From Buxus sempervirens (lineage: Eukaryota; Streptophyta; Magnoliopsida; Buxales; Buxaceae), in assembly GCA_947561395.2 (NCBI GenBank), contig OX387184.1, positions 21,353,687 to 21,417,686 of the forward strand: DNA of 64,000 nt, written 5' to 3'. Below, piece after piece: positions 15,001 to 27,420 of this stretch. Within the stretch, counting starts at the first letter, position 1; every line of letters begins with the position of its first letter. Made by a program: the position numbers and the translations under genes. Under the pieces are notes generated by a model, which did no database searches, was not told where the DNA came from, and saw only the letters and a list, made by a program, of their open reading frames with translations.

Positions 15001-18000
15001 CTATCACACAAAATGATTTTGCAATCATAGCCATCCAAAATAAAGAGAATGCAGCAGCTATCTTTTTATGTGATCTCACATCATCACGCCACTCCATATC
15101 ATTACTTGAATTTCACCATGCCATCATATGGCGTCGCCAATGATAACTGTGATGCATGGTCTAAAACAAAGTCATAACTCAGGTTTCTAAGATAACGTCA
15201 CATGGGAAAAACCGAGATGTGATTTAAGCAACGTGCCATATCATATGTAGCTTTCACAGCCTCATTACATCGCTACCGGAAACATAACAAAAAACAAACC
15301 CAATTGTAATAGAAAATCAGTCATTAACAATTCTCGCATATTAATAATCTAAAACAATGAAAATTCCACAATTTGTAAGCATTTTATGAAATTTTTCCTT
15401 ATATAACGTTGTCAAGTTAGATGATTGTGTGATTCACAAAACACACCCAAATCTGATAAATACTCATAAAAGTGAAAACATAGATTTCTCTTAACATAAT
15501 CTTGCAAATCAAACAAGAAAAACACATTAATCCCACTTATCGTTTGATCACAATGCTATCAAGTTAGGTTGTATCTAATCTATAATAGAGATTTTGAATG
15601 CACAAAACACATATCCATAAAAGAAAAATTAACTGTACTTACCTTTTTATTGCAGATTTTTTATTTGAAAGAGATGGAGATAACTTCCTTGGCTTCTCTA
15701 ACCTTTCTCTCTTCTCCCTTCTAGATTTTCTACTTCTTACGGTTGAGTGAAAAGAAGAAAAAAAATGTGGATTAGGGTTTTCCTAATCCCTAAATTAAGG
15801 AAGAAAATACGATATTAACCCCCATAATTCCTTTTATCTGATGAGTGCGCAGGCACACTAGACCCTGCACAACACCAATAGGCAGCCCAATCCTAAGGAC
15901 TTAACCGGGTCAACATCTTGACCGGGATCAACCATTAATTATTTTGACTGGGGCTCCACAATCTCCCCACCTTATGGAAATTTTGTTCTCAAAATTATGG
16001 ATTAACATATAGTACAAATAATAACAAATACACAATTAATAGCGACATACCTCATCAGAAAAGTAAATTTGGGTACTTTTCTCTAATTTCTTCTTCTGGT
16101 TCCCAAGTTGCTTCGGACTCATTATGATTTCTCAATAGCACCTTCACAAGACATGTAGTTTTCCTTCCCACTATGCAATCCTTTTGATCAAGGATTTGAA
16201 CCGAAACTTCTTCATAGGAGGTATCAACTCGAAGCGGCAAGGATTTCCAATCAACCATCTGTGTTGGATCTAAAAGAATCTTTGCAACATAGAAAGGTGG
16301 AAAACATTATGAACTGCTAACAGCTTTGCAAGCAAGTCTAAACGATATGCTACTTTTCCAACTCTTTCCACAATTTCAAAAGGCCCAATATAACGAGTTG
16401 CCAATTTTCCTTTCCTCCCAAATGTAAACACTCCCTTCATAGGTGATACCTTTAAGAAAATATAATCACCTTCGAAAAATTCCAACTCCCTCCTTCACCG
16501 GTCTGAATAACTTTTTTGGCAACTCTGGGCAGCCAATAATCTTTCTCTAATTTTTTTGATATTATCTGTAGATCCCTGTACTAGTTTTAGGCCTGATAAG
16601 GCCCTTTCACCCATTTCAGTCCAGCACAATGGGGATCCTCATGTTCTGCCATACAAAGCTTCAAACAGAGCCATGCCAATATTAACCTAATAACTATTGT
16701 CTTAGGCAAACTCAATTAGAAGAATATGGTTGTCCCAATTTCCTCCAAAGTCAAGTATACATGCCCTCAAAATGTCTTCAAGTATACCGTACAAAGCTTC
16801 AAACGAAGCCATACCAATTAGAGGAGTATTGGTAGATCCTTCTGACGCAGTGAAAGTTACGAAAACAAGGATTAATCTTAGTTAATCCTAGAAAACTGGA
16901 ATCCACCAGCAAATAACCTTGAATCCACAAGGAAGATGAGAGAGAAACTCTATAGTTCTTTTAAAAATTAATCTCTAAAATTCGTGTATAACTAACTAAT
17001 CTAGACTTTGGGTCCCACTTGTCCTACATCACCTTCTAAGGTAAAAGCAATTTTAATTGGAAAGGTTGTACGTAAAGAAGATAGTTCATTTGCATGGTGT
17101 TCCAATTACTATTGTTTCTGATAGAGACTCTAAATACACATCTGAGTTTTGGAGAAGTCTCCATAAGGCTTTGGGAACGCGTTTGAATTTCAGCACAACT
17201 TTCCACCCTCAAACTGATGGGTAGACTAAGAGAGTAAATCAAGTTTTGGAAGACATGTTGAGGGCATGTATACTTGACCTTGGAGGAGATTGGGACAGCC
17301 ATATTACACTAATTGAGTTTGCCTAAGACAATAATTATCAGGCTAGTATTGGTATGGCTCCATTTGAAGCTTTGTACGGCAGACCATGTAGATCCCCGTT
17401 GTGTTGTACTGAAGTGGGTGAAAAGGCCTTGTTAGGCCCAAAACTAGTACAGGGATCTACAGATAACATCAGAAAAATCAAAGAAAGATTATTGGCTACC
17501 CAGAGTCGCAAGAAAAGTTATTCAGACTAGCGAAGGAGAGAGTTAGAATTTTCCAAAGGTGATTATGTTTTCTTAAAGGTATCACCTATGAAGGGAGTGT
17601 CCAGATTTGAGAAAAAAAGAAAATTGGCAACTCGTTATATTAGGCCTTTTGAAATTGTGAAAAGACTTAGAAAAGCAGCATATCGTTTGGACTTGCTTGC
17701 AAAGCTGTCCGCAATTCATAATGTTTTCCACGTTTCTATGTTATGAAGATTTTTTTCAGATCCAACACAAATGGTTGGTTGGAAATCCTTGCCACTTCAA
17801 ATTGATACCTCCTATGAAGAAGTTTTGATTCAAATCCTGGACCAAAAGGACTGCACAGTGGCAAGGAAAACTATATGTCTTGTGAAGGTGCTATTGAGCA
17901 ATCATAATGAGTCCAAAGCAACTTGGGAACTAGAAGAAGAAATTAGAGAAAAGTACCTAGATTTCATTTTCTGATGAGGTATATTGCTATTAATTGTGTA

Positions 18001-21000
18001 TTTGTTATTATTTGTACTATATATTAATCCATAATTTCGAAGACGAAATTTCCATAAGATAGGGAGATTGTGGAGCTCCAGTCAAAATAATTAATGGTTG
18101 ACCCCGGTCAAGATGTTGACCCGGTCAAGTCCATAGGATAGAGCTGCCTATTAGTGTTGTGCAGGGTCTAGTGTGCCTGCGCACTCACCAGATAAAAAGA
18201 ATTATGGGGGTTAATATCGTCTTTTCTTCCTTAATTTAGGGATTAGGAAAACCCTAATCCACATTTTTTTCTTTTCATTCAACAGTAGGAAGCAGAGAAT
18301 CTAGAAGGGAGAAGAGAGAAAGGTAAGAGAAGCCAAGAAAGTTATCCCCATCTCTTTCAAATCAAAAATCTGCAACAAAGAGGTAAGTACAGTTAATTTT
18401 TCTTACATGGATATGTGTTTTGTTCATTCGAAATCTCTATTATAAATTAGATACAACCTAACTTGATAGCATTGTGATCAAACGGTAAGTGGGATTAATG
18501 TGTTTTTCTTGTTTGATTTGTTAAGAGAAATCTAGGTTCTCATTTTTATGAGTATTTATCAGATTTGGGTGTGTTTTGTGAATCACACAATCATCTAACT
18601 TGACAATGTTATGTGAGAAAAAATTTCATAAAATGCCTACAAATTGTGGAATTTTCATTGTTTTAGATAATTAATATGCGAGAATTGTTAATGACTAATT
18701 TTCTATCACAATTGGGTTTGTTCTTGGTTACGTTTCCGATAGTGATGCAATGGGGCTGTGAAAACCACACATGGTATAGCACGTTGCTTAAATCACATCT
18801 CGGTTTTCCCCATGTGACATTATCTTAGAAACCTGAGTTATGACTTTGTTTTAGACCATGCATCACATGGTATCATTGGTGACACCATGCAATGGCATGG
18901 TGAAATTCAAATAATGATATGGAGTGGCGTGATGACATGAGATGACATAAAAAGACAGTTGCTGCATTCTCTTTATTTTGGATGGCTATGATTGTGAAAT
19001 CATTCTTTGTGATAGTATGCAATGGAGGAATTTGACATTGTGTTGATGTGGCAAGGATATTGATACCCATCCATGAATGACTTGATTTGTGAAATAAGTG
19101 AGTATATTTTAATTCCATTTAGTGGTTTCACATGAAATAATTCAATGATTGGGTAAACCCCATTTTGCTAAGATACTGTTTGTTTGAAGGTTCTTGTAGT
19201 AGCGTTTGGTTTTAATAAATTCTATACTTTTATTGAGCCTGTGGACACTAATGGATGTGTTTAAGATTAAGTTTAAACCTATAAATTGATATTTGACCAT
19301 AACTTAAAGGATTGAATTGTTGTGACCCTTTTACTGCATTTGGTGGGAAATACCGAACTATTGGCTATCGTTTGGTTAAATGAATGATGGCCGGCCGTGT
19401 TATGGGAACTGAGCGGTACTCGACAGACATGCACTGAAATTGAGATGTTACTCGATGGGCATGTGCTGGATAAAAGCGTTTTACTCAAACAGACACGACC
19501 CAATTGTGTTGTATTACACAAACTGTTATAACCAGGGAGTTGTGCTTAGTTTACACACTGGCATAATTGAGATTATTGTGAAGAGTTATAATTATTGAGT
19601 GTAAATTTGTTTTGTGTTCTTGTTATTGTTAAGGTTTGCTTTTGTGATATCATTGATGCTTGTTTTTCTTGTCTTTAGAATTGTAGAATTGATTGACATG
19701 TGTTAAAATGTAGACATTGTTTCTTGTGATGGTATCTTCCCAGTTTTTATACTATTCATATATATAATATAACTATAGAATGTGACTCTAAAGCATATAA
19801 TCATGTAGGGAACATTAGCCCTACTTACTGAGTTGTCGAAAAACTCACTTCCTTACTATTTTGTAGGAAAGAACCTGAATCGTGGGAATGAGTCAAAGTG
19901 AAGAGGATATATATTATGATAGTTCTTGGACATGAATAGAATCTTACTTATTTATTTTGATGTTAGGTGATTAAGTGAGTTTGTTTAGTCTATTACATTA
20001 TGTAATGTTTTGATTTAAATTATGGAATTGGATTTTGTCACTATTGAACTTCTATTTATGTTGCAACTTTCCTTATAAATTTCATTAAATATTAGTATGT
20101 TGGGTATTTAATGATATTGTTGAGTTTTGGGAATCGCTTATGAGCAAGGTTGCGTTACGATCCTATACCTTGTAACATTATACAAGTGTCACTCAATTGA
20201 AGTTTTAGGAACAGGGTGGTACACACTATAATTTGGTTTTCCATCTTAAATACCTGGCAGTGCAAAACATTTTTGGCCAAAACATATGAGTTCTCTTCAT
20301 ATCCTTTCTATGTTTCATTTCTCTTTTGATTTCTATCAAACCTCACCCACTTAGTTGTCTACCAAAAAACACTAAAGCACACGTAATCTCCAGAAAATGC
20401 AATTGCACCAGGGGTCCTCTTGTCAATTATATGCATATTAAAGGAGCCATCTATTAGCTCTTTAATATGCATATTCTATTTACTGCTCTTTCCTTATATA
20501 ATAGATCTGTAGATCGGTATATTTGTATAGCTAATTCTTAGGCTGAACATGGTAAGTAGATAGCCGACTGCTCTTTCCTTGTATCAGTCGGCTATGTGCT
20601 CACCTAGACAGCACATATCAAGCCATAATTAGTCTATCTATTTATGGCATGATTCTTGTATTATAACTGTACATATCTTTGTAACTAGCAGTATAGTTAT
20701 AGCTTCTTTAGTTAGTTAGATTTGATTCGATTGATGCAATTCCTGATATTCAACCTTGTAACTAGCCCTAAAGGCTCTATATAATCAGAGGAACCCTCAC
20801 AATGAGAGGTATTCAATCCAATTGACATGGTATCAGGGCCTCAACTCTGAACCTGTGGTCATACCTGGCATGATTTTTTATGCCAATCAAATTCCAGTTC
20901 AGGTAGTGCAAGAGGAGGCAATTGTTTTAGCATCCGCTTGGTTAAGTGTGAGAAACAAGTTTCAAGGTTTATCAGCATCAGACATTTCCAACCATTGGAA

Positions 21001-24000
21001 GGCCCTTGCTATTAGATGAGATGAGTACACAGGGGGTGAATACTGTTTCTGTTTCCGGTCTCTGGATTGTTGGCTTGTTGCTGCATTAGGTTTCACTGTT
21101 TTCTGTTATTTGGTCCACTGTCTCATGGACCTACTGTATTTGTACTTCTTCCTTTTTGATATTTAATGAAATTCTTTATTATCTATCAGAAAAATAATTA
21201 TAATTCCAGAGCAAAGAAAAAAAATACTAAAAAAGGCATGAAAACCAGTAACTTCCTTGCTTCCATTCACAGGCTACCACTTAGTTTTTGTGGAGGTTAT
21301 ACAATATCATAGAACAGAGGTCTGCTATAAATGCGAGTATATTCATGCTAACAATATGAACAATAGGATACTTAATTGCATGAGTTTGGCATTAATTAAG
21401 TAATGAAACATTTCATGAAATCCCAACATAAACAACCAATTTTGTGGACAAATAACTTTCCTCCTACTATTTGCAGTTCACATAAGACACTTCAGAAAGT
21501 TGAATTGTAGAATACCAATTTTTCTATGTAATAAATTTATCAGACATGGGAAAAGGAGAATATACAAAAAGATGAGCAGATCAAGTTACTCAGAGATACA
21601 TTTTTTTTTTTATCGGTAATAATAGAGAAATATATTAAAATGAAAAAAACCAGTCCAACAAACACATGATAAGTGAACCGGGGCTGGATAGAGGGGGATC
21701 CCTTAGAGCTGGAAGAAATTATCACAAGATAGAAACATCTGACTGTCTAAATCTCTACAAGACATACAACTAGAAACCATGAAATAAGACGACTGAGAGA
21801 TAGTTGGATTAAAGCCTGAGCAGATGACTCAGAGATACATTCCTGCTAAACTATTCTTTCCCAGCAGATGATGAAGTTAAAAACCTACTTCCCAAAGCTA
21901 AGAAAAACATATTCATGAACCGCATCTGGAGGGAGGATGCCTACAAACAGTTCTGCCCTTGTAAACCCTTGCTTGGCCAACTTGTCTGCTGAACTCTTTG
22001 CTGATCTCAGAATATAGTTGAACAAAGAATTAAACTCAACAGCAAGTATTTAGCATCTCATAATAAATATCTCAACCTCCAAGGTCTACCTTCCTCCCTC
22101 TTCATCCACTGAATGATAGTACCAGAGTCCCCTTCCTCCACTAAATTTTGAATTCCTTCTTGCTTAGCAGTTTGTAGACCTGTAAGGATTGCTAGGAATT
22201 CTGCCTTAGTAGAATCAGCTTAGGTCCACTAAAAGCAAGAACCATTTCTCTGTTATGATCTCTAAAGATTCCCTGAATATACCCGATGGACCATGGTTCC
22301 AAAAGAACAAGCATCAAAATTTATCTATATGGTTCCATGACATGGTGCCTTGCAGTTCTCAATTTTGGATGTCTTCTCAAATTTTTTAATACAATTGAAG
22401 GAACTAAAGAAAAGGTGTCGCCATCTATGCATCAATTCTAGAATTTTCAACATTTATTTTCAAACAAAAGCCAGAAAAGAAACAGCACAGATGAAAATAA
22501 AATACCTAGATGAGGAACAATTGACATAAGAATCTGTTTTACTGCTATGGAGAAATCAAGAATATGATTGAAAGCTTACTGCTATTATGACACGTCCTGA
22601 TGCAGAAAACTGTTCGCCAGCAATATCAATTTCAACAATGGTTTCAGCCCCTACAGCTGGCTGTGAGACACAGGCCAAGAAATGGCGAACAACAAGCTCA
22701 TACAATCTCTGCCAACCAAACAGAAGCAATTTGCAACTCTTCAAACAAATTTTTCAACCAAGTCAAAGAAATATAAGAACAGTACAAATATTTTAATGGC
22801 CAATGGCTTGTATTAGATAATGCAAGACTTGTGCCTACATGGTGGTCTTGTGTCCATCCAGATTCTCCAGCAGAAAATTTTGTTGGGTGTATGGGTGGAT
22901 GTGCTTTGTCATCATGTCCACCATTGCTAGGGTTTCTCCAAAGCCCTGCTCCAGGATCCAACAATCTTTGTGCATAAGAACCCCACACAGTATGTCCTTG
23001 TTGTTCTTGCACAATTGCCTACATAAAATATATGTTTCAATGACATGTCACTCATAGGAAGCAAATCAAAATTCATTTATGCTAGAGAAAAACTGATCCA
23101 TGAGAAGATAAACCAAAAGCTTTTTTTTGAGGAAAAAGACAAACCAAAACTTTGTGAAGTATTCTGCTGAATGGAAAAGGATAAAATAGAATGTCAAATA
23201 GAAGAAATTACCAACAATGGCAACAACCAGATTCAAATAGTATAAACCATTAAAATTATCCTAATAAAGGCTATATGAAGAGAAGGATATTCAATAAAAT
23301 GATTAAATTTAACTGAAAAGAAAGTCATCCCAAAACAGTATTGTAGATGGCCCCAACATTGTAGAGATAATGTTTTATGCATCCACTATAAAAAAACTTA
23401 AAGTGTGGAAGCAGATAAGCATTTCTCTCATAATATATAGTCATAAATGTTGAACATAATCATCAATGTTGAGAGTATCAAGGGACAACACAGCTTTCAA
23501 GAGAAATTTCTTGGATTTCGTAAGGGAAAAATAATTTAAAATTTGTCCATCGGTGGGAATTTGTCAGACAACAAAACTATCCCACCTCCATCAAGCTGAC
23601 TAGATTCTTCTTTCCATCTGGATGAGGGAAATAATTGCTAATGTTATCCAGAACTCACTTCTAGAATCATTTTCCACTTTAAGAATATAAAATAGAAACT
23701 CAGTTTTCATTGGCTTTGAGTAATAAACCAAAAATAAGATTTCTTTTCCAACTAAATAAAGCCTAAACAATCTTAATTGAATTTTAAAAATGTTACAATA
23801 GTTTTTTCTAATCAATTTCAAGAAAGTAAGATAAAATATTTTCCAAAATTTTATATGATTTTTATAATTTCTTATTTCTGGTTTGGATCAACCAATACAT
23901 AAATGGTTTGCCAAGCCCACATGGGATCAATCAGGAATGATCCCCGATCCCAAAATTTAACACCATTCATCGAAGACATCAGATAGAAGGGATGAGTCTT

Positions 24001-27000
24001 TCGTGTCTTCAGGAAATAAAAACTTTCAAAGCTCTCAAAAAGGAGAAATTAAAAGGCAGAAAAAGAAGCAACATGGAATGTTGGAGCCAAAGATGAGATC
24101 CTTCTACAAAAGATTACATACTTAAATCATCTGAGAAAGTGGACACTTTATTATCCTATAAATAGAGCAAGAGATAAAAGAGCGAAATACAATAACAATA
24201 AAACTAAAGAAGATCGACTGGAGATATGAGTTCACAGACACTTTGGAGAAACAGAGCAGTCAAAAAAAGGGAGAAAAAAAAAGATTAGATTCCCCAACCG
24301 ATTGAAAATAATAGAGTGGAGTCTCTTCTATGTCAAGTTAAAGACCATTTCGGTTATCTTAGAAGATAAAAAATGAGTTTAGAAGACAAACTTTATGAGA
24401 AGCTTCACAAAGAAGCCCAAAATCGTAGCCACGGATGGACAACAAGGAGGTGGGCCATATTTTCGCTTAGTTGAGTAACTAGAAACTGCTAAGATGGAGA
24501 TGATTGTGAGATGTGGGGGTTTTTAATATTAGGGTTTGAATGAAGAAAACAATAAGAAGGAGAAGAAGAGAGAAACAAAAAAAAAAGATTTATTTAAGGA
24601 TAAAAGATTGATTTGGGAACAAGGGTTTGAATCTATTTTAGCTATTGTTGCTTCATGGGTATCTTTTCGGCCAAAGTTTCAAGGTATTACCAATGGGTGT
24701 TGGGGACACCATCCAATTCGAGCTATTAGCTCTGTAAGCTTACGAAAGCTAGATGGTTGGGGGTCAGGGAGTTAGTAGTGGAAGAAGATTCAGCTACATT
24801 CATCAGTTGGATGTTTGGAGATGACATTGATTCTTGGAGACTGTCACATCTCATTACCAGGGCTAGATATTTCCCACTTCAATTGAATGTCTCATTCAAT
24901 TATGTGCCTAGAGAAGCAGATGTTGATGCAGGCCAGTTAGCCAAGCATGGTGCCTCCAAAGTGGAGTTATATGTTGGGCCTACTGTGGGGGAGATGGTTA
25001 GGCTAGTAGATGGCCAGTGATGGTTGTACGAGGGGTTTTTACTTGTGTGGTGTAGAGGCATCTAATACATGGTGGGGAGGCATAATATCCCTATCATTTA
25101 CGTACATTCTATCTTTTGATCTAATATAGATACGCTCATTATACATCAAAAAAAAAAAAAAAACAAACAAAAAAAGAAAGGAGAAACCAAAAAAGAAAAC
25201 GAGAGGAAGGGTCACATTACCTCTTTCCTTCTATGCACCAAGTGTAATATAAATTAAAATAAAGAGAACTTATAAGAGTAACTTTACTAACTTGGGTTCT
25301 ACCATTCCCCTTCACACTAAAGAAAATATGCCATACAGTAAAAGCTTGTCATGCTGAAATCAATCCATCTATCTGATAAATAGTATATGACAAGGTTCGC
25401 CATGCAAGTTTCGGAGCTGTTTTGCTGAGGGGGTCCCATGTGTCATTTTGCCAAAATTTTGCTGGCACACCACTTGTACTACAGCATTTTTAGTGCCATT
25501 ATGCCGAAAAATTCCTAAAACTCAAAAAATTCAGACAAGCTAAAAAAATATAAAAATTAAAAAATTAATATTAAAATAATGATATTGATTATAAAGGTAT
25601 ATTATTAATATACATACATATATATCTACATATTAAAAAAATTATATTAGTAGGAAATATTCCCTTAATATAATTATATTTTTTTAATTTTTTACATTTA
25701 CACAGACACAAATATATATATATATAAATTTTTACAATTCATTTCAATTCAAAAAACTTAATATATATATATAAATGTTCATATTATATTATATATCATA
25801 TATGTTACATTTATTATTTTATACATAAGTATTCTATTATATAATCCATATTACATTACATAAATGGTGTTACCTTTATTTTGTAAAAGAAGAGCCTTAT
25901 GCCCTTTTCTCCACAAAGAAAATAAGAAAAGGGTGTAAGCCCTTATTTTATAAAATAAGGGCTTTACACCCTCTCACAATGAAACAAATTATACCCTATC
26001 ATCACGAAACAGCATAAAGAAAGCACTTTCGCCTTGTTTCAATAAAAAAGAGGGCAACGTCGCAACGACAAAGGAGCAAGTCAATGACAAGGGAACAAGG
26101 GCAACGCCGATCAGGCACCCCTTCCCCCCTCCCTCTCTATTATCTCTATCTCTCTCCATCCTTCCCCTCCCCTCCCTCCCACTTTCTCTCCTTTCCTTCT
26201 CTTTCTTCTTCTTCTTTTTTTTTTTTTTGGGCAAAAGAGGGTGCCAAACTGACAGCACTCTCCCTACCCGTTGTCCTACAATGTGCAATATTTTGAGAAT
26301 AAATTAAGCGCAGATTGAGCTTCTCTTTTCTCCTCTAACTCTCCCCCTGATTCTGTTCCTTTTACATTTTTACAAATTCTGCACAACATGCCATGTGTGT
26401 TGTGCGGAATCCGACAATTTCAATGGCACATGCAACATATCATCAAAATCATTTGAATTTCTGTTTGATGTTAATGCCTGTGAAACAAAAGAATTAAGAA
26501 TACATAAAGAGGGAAGAGAGGAAAGCCCGTGGCTTCTCATTGTTTTTCTATAAATCAATTTGACATGGGTGTTGTGGATGTTGAGTAAAGCTAACATTCA
26601 CAAATCTATTGCTCAAACCGTTGACCTCACTTGGCACATTTCCTATTCCTACACTGAATACTCCATTCCCTTGAATCCTAGGCTCCTCCAACGCACCCCT
26701 AGGGCCCTACGATCCCAATTATAGTGCCACTTCTGCTGCCTGGATTTCCTTCCCAAACCATGTGATGAGCACCTCACTCGCTCAAATAAATGGTGGTTAT
26801 TATCCCTCTTAATTTCCACATCCGATGGCCTCACCCCTAACTTGCTCATAGTGCGTGGATCCGTGTGATAAGATGCAGAACTACAACAAGCTTGCTGCAA
26901 TTCTTCGGGTCCTCTCATCATCATGGGTTTATCAACATGAGGTGGAGGATTTCTATCTTCACGTGGAAATGGTGGTAATGGTGGAAAAGGATGAAAAGGA

Positions 27001-27382
27001 ACCCTAGGTGCAATCGTCCAATAGTTGGTGGATTCTACTTTAGGAATCCCAAACTACTGCACAACTGACAGAGGGATTCCATGTGACACAGGCAAGTAAG
27101 AGCAGTGGGCATTGAGCTGGTGTGATGGTTGCTCTTATGTTCTATGGTTCTTTCTTTTTGGATGAACGATTCTTTGTAACAGGTGTAGAACATCTTGTTC
27201 TAACATGTGTTGTGGGTTGTTTCATCTTAGCCATCATTTTGGTTATTAGGTATTCTCTATGGGGTGTTGGGTGTAGAGAGGGAGATAAATTGCTTTATGA
27301 GGATGGGTATGTTGAGGTCTTGGGAGAGTGATTGGTACCCACTTCTAGCGGTGCCCTCTTGTACTATTCTTTTCCCTTTTCT

Positions 27383-27420
<38 letters not shown>

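Larger units (their letters stand above)
13320..15960 (-). mobile_element. Gypsy chromovirus LTR (minus), left arm of inverted pair
   Basis: Starts (minus strand) TGTGGAGCCCCAGTC right after the purine tract AAGGTGGGGAGAT, and aligns with 18069-20225 in inverted orientation as far as CATTATACA. About 2.64 kb; roughly 480 bp of this is an extra segment near 14447-14928 that the other arm lacks. The outer boundary is approximate. Confidence 0.8.
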
